DNA of 64,000 nt from Hymenobacter rubidus (GCF_016734815.1 NZ_JAERQF010000003.1:124001-188000), one strand, 5' to 3'; counted from the stretch's first letter, positions 8,044 to 18,857 are shown. Numbers and translations are program-made. The notes: generated from the sequence alone by a model not told the origin.

Positions 8044-9189
8044 TTATGCTACGTGCTCTGTCTTGGGCGAATCGGCGTGAATAGCCGCTGTAGTATCGCG
8101 CAAGTGCTGGGGGCGCCGGCCATTCTTCACCGCCTGAATTTCAGCCACAATAGCCAGCGCAATTTCTTCCGGCGTTTCGCCGCCCAGCGTCAGGCCGATG
8201 GGGCTGTGCAGGCGGTTTTGCAGCGCCTCAGCTATTTCAAGCTCCGACAAATCCAGCTCTTCCTCGCGCAGCAGCCGCCCGGCTTTGGCGCGGGGACCCA
8301 GCAGGCCAATGTAGGGCGCGGCGGAGGGCAGCAGCGTTTGTAATGCGGCCAAATCATACGCATAGTTGTGGCTGAGCAGCACATGGTAAGCCCCTGCATC
8401 GGGCGCCAGCTCGGCTAGCTCGCGCACGGGCACAATGCGTACGTCGGCCGCTTCCGGGAAGCGGGCCGTAGTAGCCAGGTTGGGGCGGCCGTCGACTACC
8501 GTTATGTGCCAGCCGAGCGAGGCGGCTAGGTGCACCAGCGGCTGGGCATCGTTGCCGGCGCCATACACCACCAGCCGCAGCGGTGGCGCGAGCACCTCCA
8601 GCAACGCCCGCACCGGGCCAGCATCGGTTTCCACGTCCAGAATCTGCGATTTGCCCTGCTCGAAGGTGGCCCGGGCCGCCTCGGCGAGCGGAGCGGCCAG
8701 CAGGGGAGTGCCCCGCACGGCCCCGGCTGCCGACAGCAGCACGCGCTGCCCCACCGTGGCCCGCAGGCCGGAGGCATCCGTTTCAAAAACAGTGGCTAGC
8801 ACCGCCGTTGCGGGATATTGGGCAAAGCCGCGTAGCAGTTCCATTGGGTTGTCGGGGGCTGAAAAATCCAGCGGCTCGAGCAGAATACGCACTACGCCCT
8901 GGCAGCCGGGGCCGAGGCCATGGCGCGGGTCGTCTTCGTCGCGGGTGTCGTAGGTAACCAGTGCGGGCTGGCCCCGGAAAATGGCCTGGCGGGCCCGCTG
9001 GCGGGCATCGCCCTCCAGGCACCCCCCGCTGATGGCCCCGGTCAGCTGGCCATCGTCGGTGACGAGCATGCGGGCGCCGGGTCGGCGGTAGGCCGAGCCC
9101 AATACCTCGACTACAGTGGCCAGGGCGCAAGGGCGGGCCTCGGCGCGGTGCTGGTCGTAGGCAAGGAGCAGGCGTTGGAGTTCAGTCAT
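8044..9189 (-). CDS. XdhC/CoxI family molybdenum-cofactor maturation protein
   Basis: A 381-residue cytoplasmic protein of the XdhC/CoxI/PaoD group, which binds molybdenum cofactor, assists its modification and hands it to enzymes of the xanthine dehydrogenase family. The N-terminal XdhC/CoxI domain shows AYRRPGARMLV and SGGCLEGDARQ. The C-terminal Rossmann-like domain begins LVVYGAGNDAQPLVHLAASLGW near residue 210 and continues with VVDGRPNLATTARFP. No molybdenum enzyme lies next to it; the likely client is the three-subunit hydroxylase at 21202-25082, 12 kb away. In E. coli the corresponding paoD gene is in the same operon as its client. Confidence 0.88.
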   Translation of the reverse strand: MTELQRLLLAYDQHRAEARPCALATVVEVLGSAYRRPGARMLVTDDGQLTGAISGGCLEGDARQRARQAIFRGQPALVTYDTRDEDDPRHGLGPGCQGVVRILLEPLDFSAPDNPMELLRGFAQYPATAVLATVFETDASGLRATVGQRVLLSAAGAVRGTPLLAAPLAEAARATFEQGKSQILDVETDAGPVRALLEVLAPPLRLVVYGAGNDAQPLVHLAASLGWHITVVDGRPNLATTARFPEAADVRIVPVRELAELAPDAGAYHVLLSHNYAYDLAALQTLLPSAAPYIGLLGPRAKAGRLLREEELDLSELEIAEALQNRLHSPIGLTLGGETPEEIALAIVAEIQAVKNGRRPQHLRDTTAAIHADSPKTEHVA

Positions 9190-9240
9190 GGGGCGGTAGG
9201 TTGCGCAGGAAATACGCCCGGGGGCGGGGCGGGGTTATTT

Positions 9241-9257
9241 AAACCCGATATCGGTTT
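9241..9257. promoter_or_regulatory. Operator-like palindrome between the XdhC and AraC genes
   Basis: Core ccgatatcgg, a perfect 10-bp palindrome flanked by aaa and ttt, in the 122-nt divergent gap and 55 nt before the AraC start. A binding site is inference. Confidence 0.35.
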
Positions 9258-9311
9258 GGGTGGTTTGGGAGAGGAAACACCGGCCGGCCCGCGCCGTGTA
9301 GATTGACCTGT

Positions 9312-10181
9312 ATGAGCGCCACTATCCCCGTTTATCAACTAGCCAGCCTCTCCGAAGCCGAGAGCGGGCCGAAAGCGGTGTTTTTTCTGGGGCCGAATTC
9401 GGCCGCATCCCACCTGCCTATCGACCGGCCGTATCGCAGCAACTACTACAAAATTGGCCTCTGCCGCCAAGGCAGCGCCCGCCTCAAGGCCAATCTGGAA
9501 ACCTACGATATCGGCCCAAATTCCCTGATGGTACTCTCGCCGTACGTCATCAAGCAATGGGCCTTTATGTCGGATGATTTCGATGCCCTGAGCATCTTTT
9601 TTACCCGGGATTTTATCTCGGCCAGCAGCAGCCTGAACCCGGACACTTTCTCATTTTTCGAGCGCGATGCCCGGCATGTGGTTCAGCTGCCGCCCACCCA
9701 GGCCAGCAGCATTGCGGCGGTGCTCGTGGCCATCGAGCAGAAATACGACGCGCCGCACGCCTACCGGGAGGAAATTCTGCGCAGCCTCATCCATATTCTG
9801 CTGCACGAAATTGCGCCGGTTTACAGCCAGCAGTCCGTTGCGGGCAACGCTATGCGGACCCGAAGCCAACTCATTGCTGCCGAATTTAAGCAGCTGGTAA
9901 GCACCCATTACGCCACCGAGCGGAGCCTGACTTACTACGCCGGCAAGCTCTGCATTACCCCCAAGCACCTGGCCGAGACCGTGAAGGAAGCCACCGGCAA
10001 GCGCGCCCTGGAATGGCTGGCCGAAGCGGTATTGCTCGAAGCCCATGTGCTGCTGCAAAACCCCGCCCTCACCATCGGCCAGATTGCCGACACGCTGCAT
10101 TTCGCCGACCAGTCCGCATTTGGCCGGTTTTTCCGAAAGGAAATCGGCGTTTCGCCGGCTACTTACCGGCAGCGCCTGTAA
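9312..10181 (+). CDS. AraC family transcriptional regulator
   Basis: A 289-residue regulator with an N-terminal cupin-like ligand domain (SNYYKIGLCRQGSARLKANL and NSLMVLSPYVIKQW) and a C-terminal double helix-turn-helix domain from about residue 190. The second HTH gives the typical text LTIGQIADTLHFADQSAFGRFFRKEIGVSPATYRQ. I prefer the ATG at 9312 over an upstream TTG. It precedes an NmrA-like oxidoreductase gene on the same strand, a common regulator and target pairing. The ligand is unknown. Confidence 0.88.
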   Translation: MSATIPVYQLASLSEAESGPKAVFFLGPNSAASHLPIDRPYRSNYYKIGLCRQGSARLKANLETYDIGPNSLMVLSPYVIKQWAFMSDDFDALSIFFTRDFISASSSLNPDTFSFFERDARHVVQLPPTQASSIAAVLVAIEQKYDAPHAYREEILRSLIHILLHEIAPVYSQQSVAGNAMRTRSQLIAAEFKQLVSTHYATERSLTYYAGKLCITPKHLAETVKEATGKRALEWLAEAVLLEAHVLLQNPALTIGQIADTLHFADQSAFGRFFRKEIGVSPATYRQRL

Positions 10182-10207
10182 GCGGTTGGGCGGCAGGCGC
10201 CAGCCCG

Positions 10208-10307
10208 GTCTTGCCGAGTGCAGTCGAAACATTCCCGCCACGCAAGTAACTGGGTTAATATGGCAGTAGAGATGCTTCAGAGATGCTTCGACTGTGCTTA
10301 GCAGGAC
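10208..10307. repeat. Palindromic repeat R4 (family 1, degenerate)
   Basis: Decayed copy: left arm gtcttgccgagtgcagtcga, right arm agatgcttcgactgtgctta followed by gcaggac. The word 'agatgcttc' is duplicated at 10269-10289, a local slippage. Confidence 0.6.
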
Positions 10308-10402
10308 TATTCTGTTTTCAGCTTGCCCGTTGCCGCTCTTTAGCCCAACTTTCCCGCTCTTTAGCCCTTTCCGCCCATCCAAACCGAGCGGAGCTTTGTC
10401 GT

Positions 10403-11284
10403 ATGAAAATCATTCTCACTGGTTCCCTCGGGAACATCAGCAAGCCCCTGGCCACCGCACTGGTGCAGCAGGGCCACGCCGTCACGGTCATCAGCAGCAA
10501 GCCGGATAGGCAGGCGGAAATTGAAGCATTGGGCGCTGTTGCCGCCATTGGCAAGGTAGAAGATGTTGCGTTTCTGACAGCCACCTTCACCGGTGCCGAT
10601 GCCGTGTACCTGATGGTGCCGCCGCACTTCGCCGTGGCCGATTCGCGGGCTTACCACCAGCAAATTGGCCGCAACTATGCCCTGGCCATTCAGCAGTCGG
10701 GCGTCCGGCGCGTGGTGCAGCTCAGCAGCTGGGGCGCGCACCTGGCGGAGGGCACCGGCGGCATCCTCGGCTCGCACGATGTAGAGGTGATTCTGCGGAC
10801 GGTGCCTGGCATCGCGCTCACGCAGCTGCGGCCTACGTCCTTCTACACCAATTTGAATAGGTCGGTGGGCATGATAAAGGGCGCGGGAATTTTGGGGGCC
10901 AACTACGCGGGCGACACCAAGGTGGCTCTCGTGCATCCGCGCGACATTGCTGTAGCGGCGGCCGAAGAGCTCACTAAGCCCGCCACCGCCACCGGCCAAA
11001 ACGTCCGCTACGTCGCCAGCGACGAACGCACCGCCGATGAAGTGGCGCACGCCCTAGGCGCGGCCATCGGCCAACCCAATTTGAAGTGGGTGGCCTTCAC
11101 CGATGAGCAAATGCGGGAAAATATGGTGAAAAACGGCGTGCCCGCCACTCGGGCCAACGAAGTCGTGGACATCTATGCCAGCATCAACAGCGGCAGGCTG
11201 GGTGAGGATTATTGGCAGCACCGCCCCATTTTGGGAGAGGTGAAGCTGGAAGATTTCGCCCGGGAGTTTGCAGCGGGTTTTTAG
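10403..11284 (+). CDS. NmrA-like NAD(P)-binding oxidoreductase
   Basis: A 293-residue single-domain protein with an N-terminal Rossmann motif (MKIILTGSLGNISKPLATAL) and the NmrA/atypical-SDR pattern: GADAVYLMVPPH, then VRRVVQLSSWGAH, then LRPTSFYTN. Members of this group bind NAD(P)(H) and act as quinone reductases or redox sensors. The catalytic Tyr-x3-Lys of classical SDRs is not seen, as usual for NmrA-like proteins. I choose the ATG at 10403; the longer reading from 10283 lies in degenerate repeat R4 and has no family text. It follows an AraC gene on the same strand and may be its target. Confidence 0.84.
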   Translation: MKIILTGSLGNISKPLATALVQQGHAVTVISSKPDRQAEIEALGAVAAIGKVEDVAFLTATFTGADAVYLMVPPHFAVADSRAYHQQIGRNYALAIQQSGVRRVVQLSSWGAHLAEGTGGILGSHDVEVILRTVPGIALTQLRPTSFYTNLNRSVGMIKGAGILGANYAGDTKVALVHPRDIAVAAAEELTKPATATGQNVRYVASDERTADEVAHALGAAIGQPNLKWVAFTDEQMRENMVKNGVPATRANEVVDIYASINSGRLGEDYWQHRPILGEVKLEDFAREFAAGF

Positions 11285-11303
11285 GAAGTAGGGAAAGCAG
11301 AAC

Positions 11304-11395
11304 GTCATGCTGCGCGGAGCCGCAGCAGCTCTATCGCAACGGTAATTATTTACTTGCTTGCGCGGTAGATATGCTTCGGCTCCGCGCAGCATGAT
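11304..11395. repeat. Palindromic repeat R5 (family 1)
   Basis: Arms gtcatgctgcgcggagccgc and atgcttcggctccgcgcagc; the 'gcgcggagccg' variant is matched by 'cggctccgcgc' on the other side. Lies between the NmrA-like and second AraC genes. Confidence 0.78.
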
Positions 11396-11424
11396 GGCCG
11401 TTCAGAGCAATTGACAGTATGGGT

Positions 11425-11432
11425 TACCTTTG
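11425..11432 (+). promoter_or_regulatory. Bacteroidota-type -7 box (TACCTTTG)
   Basis: Exact match to TAnnTTTG, 19 nt before the ATG of the AraC gene at 11452. No convincing -33 TTTG at the expected distance was found. Confidence 0.4.
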
Positions 11433-11451
11433 ATTTTTACAACTTCCTGCC

Positions 11452-12372
11452 ATGCCATCTCTTCCGCTCGCCGAACTGTACACTAAACTGGCTCCCGAGA
11501 CCGCCGAAACGTTGCTCTTGCCGGAGCGGCCCCATGGGGTCGGCCATTTCAACGTTTTCAACGTGGCCGACCTGATGCTCGCCAACCGCGACCGGCCGCC
11601 AATGACCTTCGACCGGCGGGCCTTCTACAAAATCAGCCTGATTCGGGGCCGCAGCCGCATCGAATTTGCCGACCAGGTGGTGGAATTGGAAGCCGGCGCC
11701 CTGTGGTTTGCTTCCTCGCGGGTGCCCTACCGCTGGCTGCCGCACGACCAAAACCAGACCGGCCACTTCTGCGTCTTCACCGACGAGTTTTTGCAGCCCA
11801 CCAAGGGCCGGCGGACGCTGGAGGAACTGCCATTTTACCAGCCCGGTGCCTATCCCGTGGTGCCGGTGGCAGATGCTGATTTTGGCGCAATAGAAGCTAT
11901 TTTTAGAAAAATGGAGCAAGAAATTGCGTCCGATTACGCCTATAAGTACGACCTGCTGCGCGCCTATCTGCTGGAGATGATTCACTACGTGCAGAAGCTG
12001 CAGCCCACCCAATCAGTGGCGGCGCCCCACAATGCATCTGCCCGCCTGACAACCCAGTTTGCCGACCTGCTGGAACGGCAATTCCCGCTGGAATCGCCGC
12101 AGCAGCGCCTGCGCCTGCGCACAGCTGCCGACTACGCTGCCCACCTCGCTGTGCACGTCAACCACCTCAACCGGGTGCTGAAAGAAGCCACCGGCTACAC
12201 CACCACCGCCCTCATCAGCAGCCGCGTAGCGCAGGAGGCCAAAATCCTGCTCAAACAAACCAACTGGAACATCTCCGAAATTGCCGACAGCCTGGGCTTC
12301 GCCGATGTAGCGCATTTCTGCAATTTCTTCAAACGCCAAACCGGCAAAACGCCCGGAGATTTCCGGGGTTAG
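11452..12372 (+). CDS. AraC family transcriptional regulator
   Basis: A 306-residue regulator. The N-terminal part is a cupin-like sensor (DRRAFYKISLIRGRSRIEFADQVVELEAGALWFASSRVPYRW is its core). The C-terminal 100 residues are the AraC DNA-binding domain, with VNHLNRVLKEATGYTTTALI in the first HTH region and WNISEIADSLGFADVAHFCNFFKRQTGKTP in the second. It lies 109 nt before an SDR epimerase-like gene on the same strand, repeating the regulator plus NAD(P)-binding protein arrangement at 9312-11284. The ligand is unknown. Confidence 0.88.
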   Translation: MPSLPLAELYTKLAPETAETLLLPERPHGVGHFNVFNVADLMLANRDRPPMTFDRRAFYKISLIRGRSRIEFADQVVELEAGALWFASSRVPYRWLPHDQNQTGHFCVFTDEFLQPTKGRRTLEELPFYQPGAYPVVPVADADFGAIEAIFRKMEQEIASDYAYKYDLLRAYLLEMIHYVQKLQPTQSVAAPHNASARLTTQFADLLERQFPLESPQQRLRLRTAADYAAHLAVHVNHLNRVLKEATGYTTTALISSRVAQEAKILLKQTNWNISEIADSLGFADVAHFCNFFKRQTGKTPGDFRG

Positions 12373-12481
12373 AATAATTGTTTGAATCATTCAACAGATG
12401 GTTTGGCCCGCGCAACGCCGTCGCCACCTATTTGCCGGACCTTTGTAGGGTAAGTATTCACCATTTTAAAAGGAAAATAAC

Positions 12482-13369
12482 ATGCGTGTTTTTGTAACCG
12501 GCGCTTCGGGGTTTGTCGGCTCGGCCGTTGTTCAGGAATTACTCGGCGCGGGGCACCACGTGTACGGCCTCGCCCGCTCCGACGCCTCGGCCCAGGCCCT
12601 GCTCGCGGCCGGGGCCGCAGTGCACCGCGGCTCCCTCGACGACCTCGACAGCCTGCGCAATGGCGCGGCGGCAGCAGATGGCGTCATCCACCTGGCCTTC
12701 AATCATGACTTCTCCGCCTATGAAACGGCCGGCGAAACCGACCGGCTAGCCATCGAGGCGATGGGTGGTGTACTGGCCGGCTCCGCCCGGCCCCTGCTCG
12801 TTACCGGCGGGCTGGCCGGCTTCAACCTGGGCCGCCCCGCCACGGAAGAAGACACGCCCATGCCACTGGCCCGGATGTCGGGCCCGGCGGCGGCGGCGCT
12901 GGCGGCGCAGGGAGTGCACGCTTCGGTGGTGCGCCTGGCGTCGTCGGTGCACGACCGGGGCGACCACGGCTTCGTGCCCACACTCATCAACATTGCCCGC
13001 CAAACGGGCGTTGCGGCCTACGTGGGCGACGGCCTCAACCGCTGGCCCGCCGTGCACCGGCGCGATGCGGCGCGCCTCTACCGGCTGGCGTTGGAGAAAG
13101 GCGCTATCGGGGCCGTCTACCACGGTGCGGCCGATGAGGGCATCCCCATGCGTGCTATTGCCGCCGTCATCGGCCGCCACCTGAACCTGCCAGTCGTTTC
13201 CAAAACCCCTGAGGAAGCCACTTCCCATTTCGGCTGGATGGCCCGCTTCGTGGGCCTCGACATGCCGGCCACCAGCATCCTCACCCAGCAGCGGCTGAAC
13301 TGGCACCCCATCCACCCGGGCCTACTGGCCGACTTGGAAGACGGAGACTATTTCGAAGTGGGAAAATAG
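12482..13369 (+). CDS. Extended SDR, NAD-dependent epimerase/dehydratase-like
   Basis: A 295-residue protein with an N-terminal nucleotide fold (MRVFVTGASGFVGSAVVQEL) and the pattern of atypical extended SDRs: AADGVIHLAFNHDF, then LVTGGLAGF, then VVRLASSVHDRGDHGFVPTLI and GDGLNRWPAVHRRDAARLYRLAL. The classical catalytic Tyr-x3-Lys is not evident, as in many members of this NAD(P)-binding subgroup. An A-rich stretch (aaaaggaaaataac) directly precedes the ATG. It is likely co-regulated with or by the AraC gene just upstream; the substrate cannot be named. Confidence 0.86.
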   Translation: MRVFVTGASGFVGSAVVQELLGAGHHVYGLARSDASAQALLAAGAAVHRGSLDDLDSLRNGAAAADGVIHLAFNHDFSAYETAGETDRLAIEAMGGVLAGSARPLLVTGGLAGFNLGRPATEEDTPMPLARMSGPAAAALAAQGVHASVVRLASSVHDRGDHGFVPTLINIARQTGVAAYVGDGLNRWPAVHRRDAARLYRLALEKGAIGAVYHGAADEGIPMRAIAAVIGRHLNLPVVSKTPEEATSHFGWMARFVGLDMPATSILTQQRLNWHPIHPGLLADLEDGDYFEVGK

Positions 13370-13398
13370 CGCGGCGTCTCCCATAAAAGTATAAAGAA

Positions 13399-13593
13399 TA
13401 GGACTTACGCAGTTGCAGCCCCAGCGGGGCGCCATCTCGATAGTAACTGGCTGATGTTGGGTAGAAAGCCCCAGCGGGGCGACACTCGGTTGAGTGCTTG
13501 GCGAGTGTCGCCCCGCCGGGGCTATACCATTGCATAATGAATAACTTACTACCAATATGCCGCCCCGCTGGGGCTGCAACTTCGTAAGTCCTA
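13399..13593. repeat. Nested palindrome with GCCCCAGCGGGGC cores (family 5)
   Basis: Outer arms of 33 nt starting taggacttacgcagttgcag match their complement with one mismatch. Inside lies a second hairpin at 13467-13523 with 22-nt arms (agccccagcggggcgacact and complement). No gene is seen in this gap. Confidence 0.85.
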
Positions 13594-13594
13594 A

Positions 13595-13658
13595 AAGAAT
13601 AGCCCCTGCGGACAATCAACGGCAAATTCGTCGTGGATTGTTCGTAGGGGCTATTCTT
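13595..13658. terminator. Hairpin with terminator-like ends
   Basis: Arms aagaatagcccctgcggaca and its near-complement, followed by gttt. It could end transcription of the SDR gene; it directly abuts the family 5 palindrome. Confidence 0.55.
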
Positions 13659-13787
13659 GTTTAATAGGGTTACTTTCCGGCCCGCATCTGCCGCGTCCAG
13701 CGGCACTTTTGGGCCTGGGGGTGGGGCGGGTTGGTGAGGAAAGTGAAGCCTTCCTTGTTACCTTTAATTCATCCAGCCCGCAGAGCC

Positions 13788-14024
13788 ATGACGATAAGTA
13801 AGCAGGCAATTATCGACCGGACCATCAAAGCCATCAACCTGCTTCCCGCTGATAAAGCCGAAGAAATTTCCGATTTCGCTGACTTCGTATGCAAGCGTTA
13901 CGAAGGGCAGTTGTTGGCGCAAGGAGTCCAGCAGCTTGCCGCCGAGAGCAAGACGTTCGACTTCCTTAATACCGAGGAAGATTTATACACCGAAGCTGAT
14001 TTAAAGGAGGCGTATAGCAGCTAG
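13788..14024 (+). CDS. Small antitoxin-like protein
   Basis: A 78-residue acidic protein, start ATG 13788 (MTISKQAIIDRTIKAINLLP). The N-terminal half is predicted helical with the text LPADKAEEISDFADFVCKRYE, like small antitoxin proteins of the DUF2281/VapB-like kind. The end reads FDFLNTEEDLYTEADLKEAY, a tail I associate from memory with antitoxin-like proteins of Bacteroidota. The next gene begins 28 nt downstream and encodes a DUF3800 protein in the place where a toxin would be expected. No toxin of the PIN, MazF or RelE type is visible. Function is inference. Confidence 0.6.
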   Translation: MTISKQAIIDRTIKAINLLPADKAEEISDFADFVCKRYEGQLLAQGVQQLAAESKTFDFLNTEEDLYTEADLKEAYSS

Positions 14025-14051
14025 TTTGATAACTTTCAAATCAATATAAAT

Positions 14052-15194
14052 ATGCTGCAAAAGGTCAATGCATTCGCAGATGAATTTGGAAACAACTCAT
14101 TTGATTTCAAAACACAGGGCAGTCATTTCATTGTTGCAACTGTTATTTCCAAAACAGATAATCTCGATAGCCTCAAAGCTGGAATTGATGAAATTCGTCG
14201 GAAACATAATTTTCAGGCTGGAGAAATCAAATCCAGTGGTGTTGGTCCTAATCATTCGAGAAGGAAAAGAATACTGGAAGACATTGCAAAGCTGGAAATA
14301 TCTGTTTATGCTGTAATTGTAGATAAAAGGGAGCTTTCAGGTAAAGGATTTGATTATAAAAAATCATTTTACAAATTCATAAACAACTTGCTGTACAAGG
14401 AGTTGTTCAGAACTTTCCCCAAGCTCGATTTGACAGTCGATGAGCATGGTAGTAATGACTTTATGAGGGAGTTTAAGAAATACGTTGAGAAGAATCATCT
14501 CAGAACGTTATTTTCTGGCTCTGAATTTAATATTCAAAATAGTAAGCTTAGTGAGTTTATTCAGGTTGCGGATTTTGTTGCCGGAACACTAGGCTACATA
14601 CATGACGAAACGAAAAAATCGGACCATAGCAAGGAATTTGAGAAGTTGTTATCGCCGATTATAAGTAGCCTTAGCTTTTTCCCGAGGGAGTTTTCATTTT
14701 CTGACTTTGAAGAATCCAATATTGATGAGGGTTTTGATGCGAAAATTGCTGAAGTTTGTTTCTTAAGGGTTAAAACGTTCTTGGATACAGAAACTGGCTC
14801 GGACCAACAAAAGACCGACCAAATTAATTTTCTTAAACTTCTGCTTTGGTTGCAGCGGGCTAATGTCAGGAATAAATATATTTCAACAAAAGAAATATTT
14901 GGACACCTGAATCAGAGTAGGCAAGAGCGTTTGAAAGAGGAATACTTTAGAACTAAAGTCGTTGGTAATCTTCGCGACAGAGGCGTCTTAATTGCATCAA
15001 GTCGTGATGGATATAAAATCCCAACATCACTAAAGGATTTAGATAGTTTTATCAAGCATGGTAAACGAATAATTTTGCCGATGCTAAACCGTATCAAGGA
15101 GGCGAGAGATGCAATAAAACTTGCCACAGGCAATGACTTAGATTTGTTGCAAGGTGAAGAGTATAAAGAGATAAAAAGGTTTTTTGACCTATAA
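14052..15194 (+). CDS. DUF3800 protein with a C-terminal extension
   Basis: A 380-residue protein whose first 180 residues match the DUF3800 pattern, a predicted RNase H-like nuclease fold. The acidic set is visible as Asp10-Glu11 in FADEFGN, Glu58 in AGEIKSS, Asp130 in LTVDEHGSND and Asp174 in IQVADFVAGTLGY. Residues 250-360 are charged and helical with a possible winged-helix part (RTKVVGNLRDRGVLIASSRDGYKIPTS). Base use is unlike the neighbours: the 60 bases from 14341 hold 15 G or C, against 39 in the 60 bases from 16261. It follows the antitoxin-like gene by 27 nt. A defence or toxin role is possible but unproven. Confidence 0.78.
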   Translation: MLQKVNAFADEFGNNSFDFKTQGSHFIVATVISKTDNLDSLKAGIDEIRRKHNFQAGEIKSSGVGPNHSRRKRILEDIAKLEISVYAVIVDKRELSGKGFDYKKSFYKFINNLLYKELFRTFPKLDLTVDEHGSNDFMREFKKYVEKNHLRTLFSGSEFNIQNSKLSEFIQVADFVAGTLGYIHDETKKSDHSKEFEKLLSPIISSLSFFPREFSFSDFEESNIDEGFDAKIAEVCFLRVKTFLDTETGSDQQKTDQINFLKLLLWLQRANVRNKYISTKEIFGHLNQSRQERLKEEYFRTKVVGNLRDRGVLIASSRDGYKIPTSLKDLDSFIKHGKRIILPMLNRIKEARDAIKLATGNDLDLLQGEEYKEIKRFFDL

Positions 15195-15228
15195 TTCGCT
15201 CTAGGAAACGGAGTGAATTATTATTGAA

Positions 15229-15270
15229 AAAGAAACGCCCCGTAACGAATTCGTTACGGGGCGTTTCTTT
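15229..15270. terminator. Perfect palindromic terminator, DUF3800 gene and katG
   Basis: A 42-nt perfect palindrome (aaagaaacgccccgtaacga and complement) with T-rich 3' ends on both strands, placed between two converging genes. Confidence 0.88.
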
Positions 15271-15323
15271 TGAAGCTTCAGCTACTGCCGCACCTTGCGG
15301 GGCGGAAGCGCTGGCGGGTGGCC

Positions 15324-17669
<2,346 letters not shown>

Positions 17670-17687
17670 TTAGAAATTCGTCAGACC

Positions 17688-17776
17688 GTCATGCAGAGCG
17701 CAGCGAAGCATCTTTACCTCGATACTAAATTTAATTGCGTTGCGCAGTAAAGATGCTTCGCTGCGCTCTGCATGAC
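17688..17776. repeat. Palindromic repeat R6 (family 1)
   Basis: Arms gtcatgcagagcgcagcgaa and complement, about 30 nt with an A/T-rich loop. It lies in the katG leader side of the katG-oxyR gap, 106 nt upstream of the katG start. Confidence 0.88.
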
Positions 17777-17831
17777 GGTCTTGTTGTTTCCAAACAGTTT
17801 CAGTTGCCGATGAAGCATTGCTTCAATCAGC

Positions 17832-17922
17832 AGCTTTGCACAAAGCTAGTTGGTGCAAATGCATAATCAAAATCGATTTTGTTTATAACTTTATAACCAA
17901 AACCTATAAGTAGCGCGCTACT
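17832..17922. promoter_or_regulatory. katG-oxyR control region with three short perfect palindromes
   Basis: The divergent gap contains agctttgcacaaagct (17832-17847), caaaatcgattttg (17868-17881) and agtagcgcgctact (17909-17922). Two TTATAA words lie in ttataactttataa between the last two. LysR regulators such as OxyR bind partly symmetric sites of this size; which one is used cannot be told from sequence. Confidence 0.45.
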
Positions 17923-17930
17923 CATCTGCC

Positions 17931-18857
17931 ATGAATCTCCAACAACTCGGCTACCTCGTGGCCCTGGATACGCACCGCCAGTTCGGCCTGGCCGCCGAAA
18001 AAAGCTTCGTGAGCCAGCCCGCGCTGAGCGTGCAGGTGCAAAAGCTGGAAGAGGAGCTGGGCGTGTTGCTGTTCGACCGCACCCAGCGCGGGGCCGAGCC
18101 TACGGCCGTCGGGGCCCAGGTGATTGCCCAGGCCCGGCGCGTGCTGCACGAAGCCCAACAGCTGCGCGAGCTGGTGCAGGTGGCCAAAGGCGAGGTGGTG
18201 GGCGAGCTGCGCCTGGGCGTCATCTCCACACTGGCCCCGTACCTGGTACCGCGCTTCCTGGTGGGCCTCAGCACGGCCTACCCTAACCTGCGCGTCCACA
18301 TCGAGGAGCTGCGCTCGGAGGAAATTATGCTGCGGCTCAAGGACTACCGGCTGGATGTGGGGCTGCTGGTCACGCCGCTCGATGACCGGCTGCTGCACGA
18401 GCTGCCCCTGCTGGACGAGCCATTCCTGCTGCTCGCCTCCGAAGACCACCCGCTGGCCGCCCGCGCCACCGTGAGCCCGGCCGACCTGGCCAGCCCCGGC
18501 CTGTGGCTGATGCAGGAGGGCCACTGCTTCCGCAACCAAGTCCTGAACCTATGCGGCCGAACGGCTTCCACCGGCGCGGTAGCCTACGAAAGCGGCTCCA
18601 TTGAAACCCTGAAAGAGCTGGTGCGCCACCACCACGGCTACACGCTGGTGCCCGAACTGGCCGTGCTGGACGAAGTCGACAGCAACCCGCTGCTCAAGCG
18701 CTTCGTGGCCCCAACCCCGGTGCGCGAGGTGAGCCTAGTGGTGCATCACGGCTTCGTGCGCACAACGTTGCTCACCGCTTTGCGGGAGTTGATTCTGGCC
18801 AGCGTGCCCGCCCGGTTGCGCGCGGGCAAGGCTGGGGAGAAGGTCCGGTGGCGGTAG
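17931..18857 (+). CDS. oxyR: Hydrogen peroxide sensor and LysR-type regulator OxyR
   Basis: A 308-residue LysR regulator. The N-terminal winged HTH reads MNLQQLGYLVALDTHRQFGLAAEKSFVSQPALSVQVQKLEE in its first 41 residues. In the sensor domain the two redox cysteines of OxyR are present at the same numbers as in E. coli, Cys199 and Cys208, in LWLMQEGHCFRNQVLNLCGR. The family forms a disulfide between them on contact with peroxide and then activates catalase genes. It is divergent from katG, the expected target. Length and spacing are normal. Confidence 0.96.
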   Translation: MNLQQLGYLVALDTHRQFGLAAEKSFVSQPALSVQVQKLEEELGVLLFDRTQRGAEPTAVGAQVIAQARRVLHEAQQLRELVQVAKGEVVGELRLGVISTLAPYLVPRFLVGLSTAYPNLRVHIEELRSEEIMLRLKDYRLDVGLLVTPLDDRLLHELPLLDEPFLLLASEDHPLAARATVSPADLASPGLWLMQEGHCFRNQVLNLCGRTASTGAVAYESGSIETLKELVRHHHGYTLVPELAVLDEVDSNPLLKRFVAPTPVREVSLVVHHGFVRTTLLTALRELILASVPARLRAGKAGEKVRWR

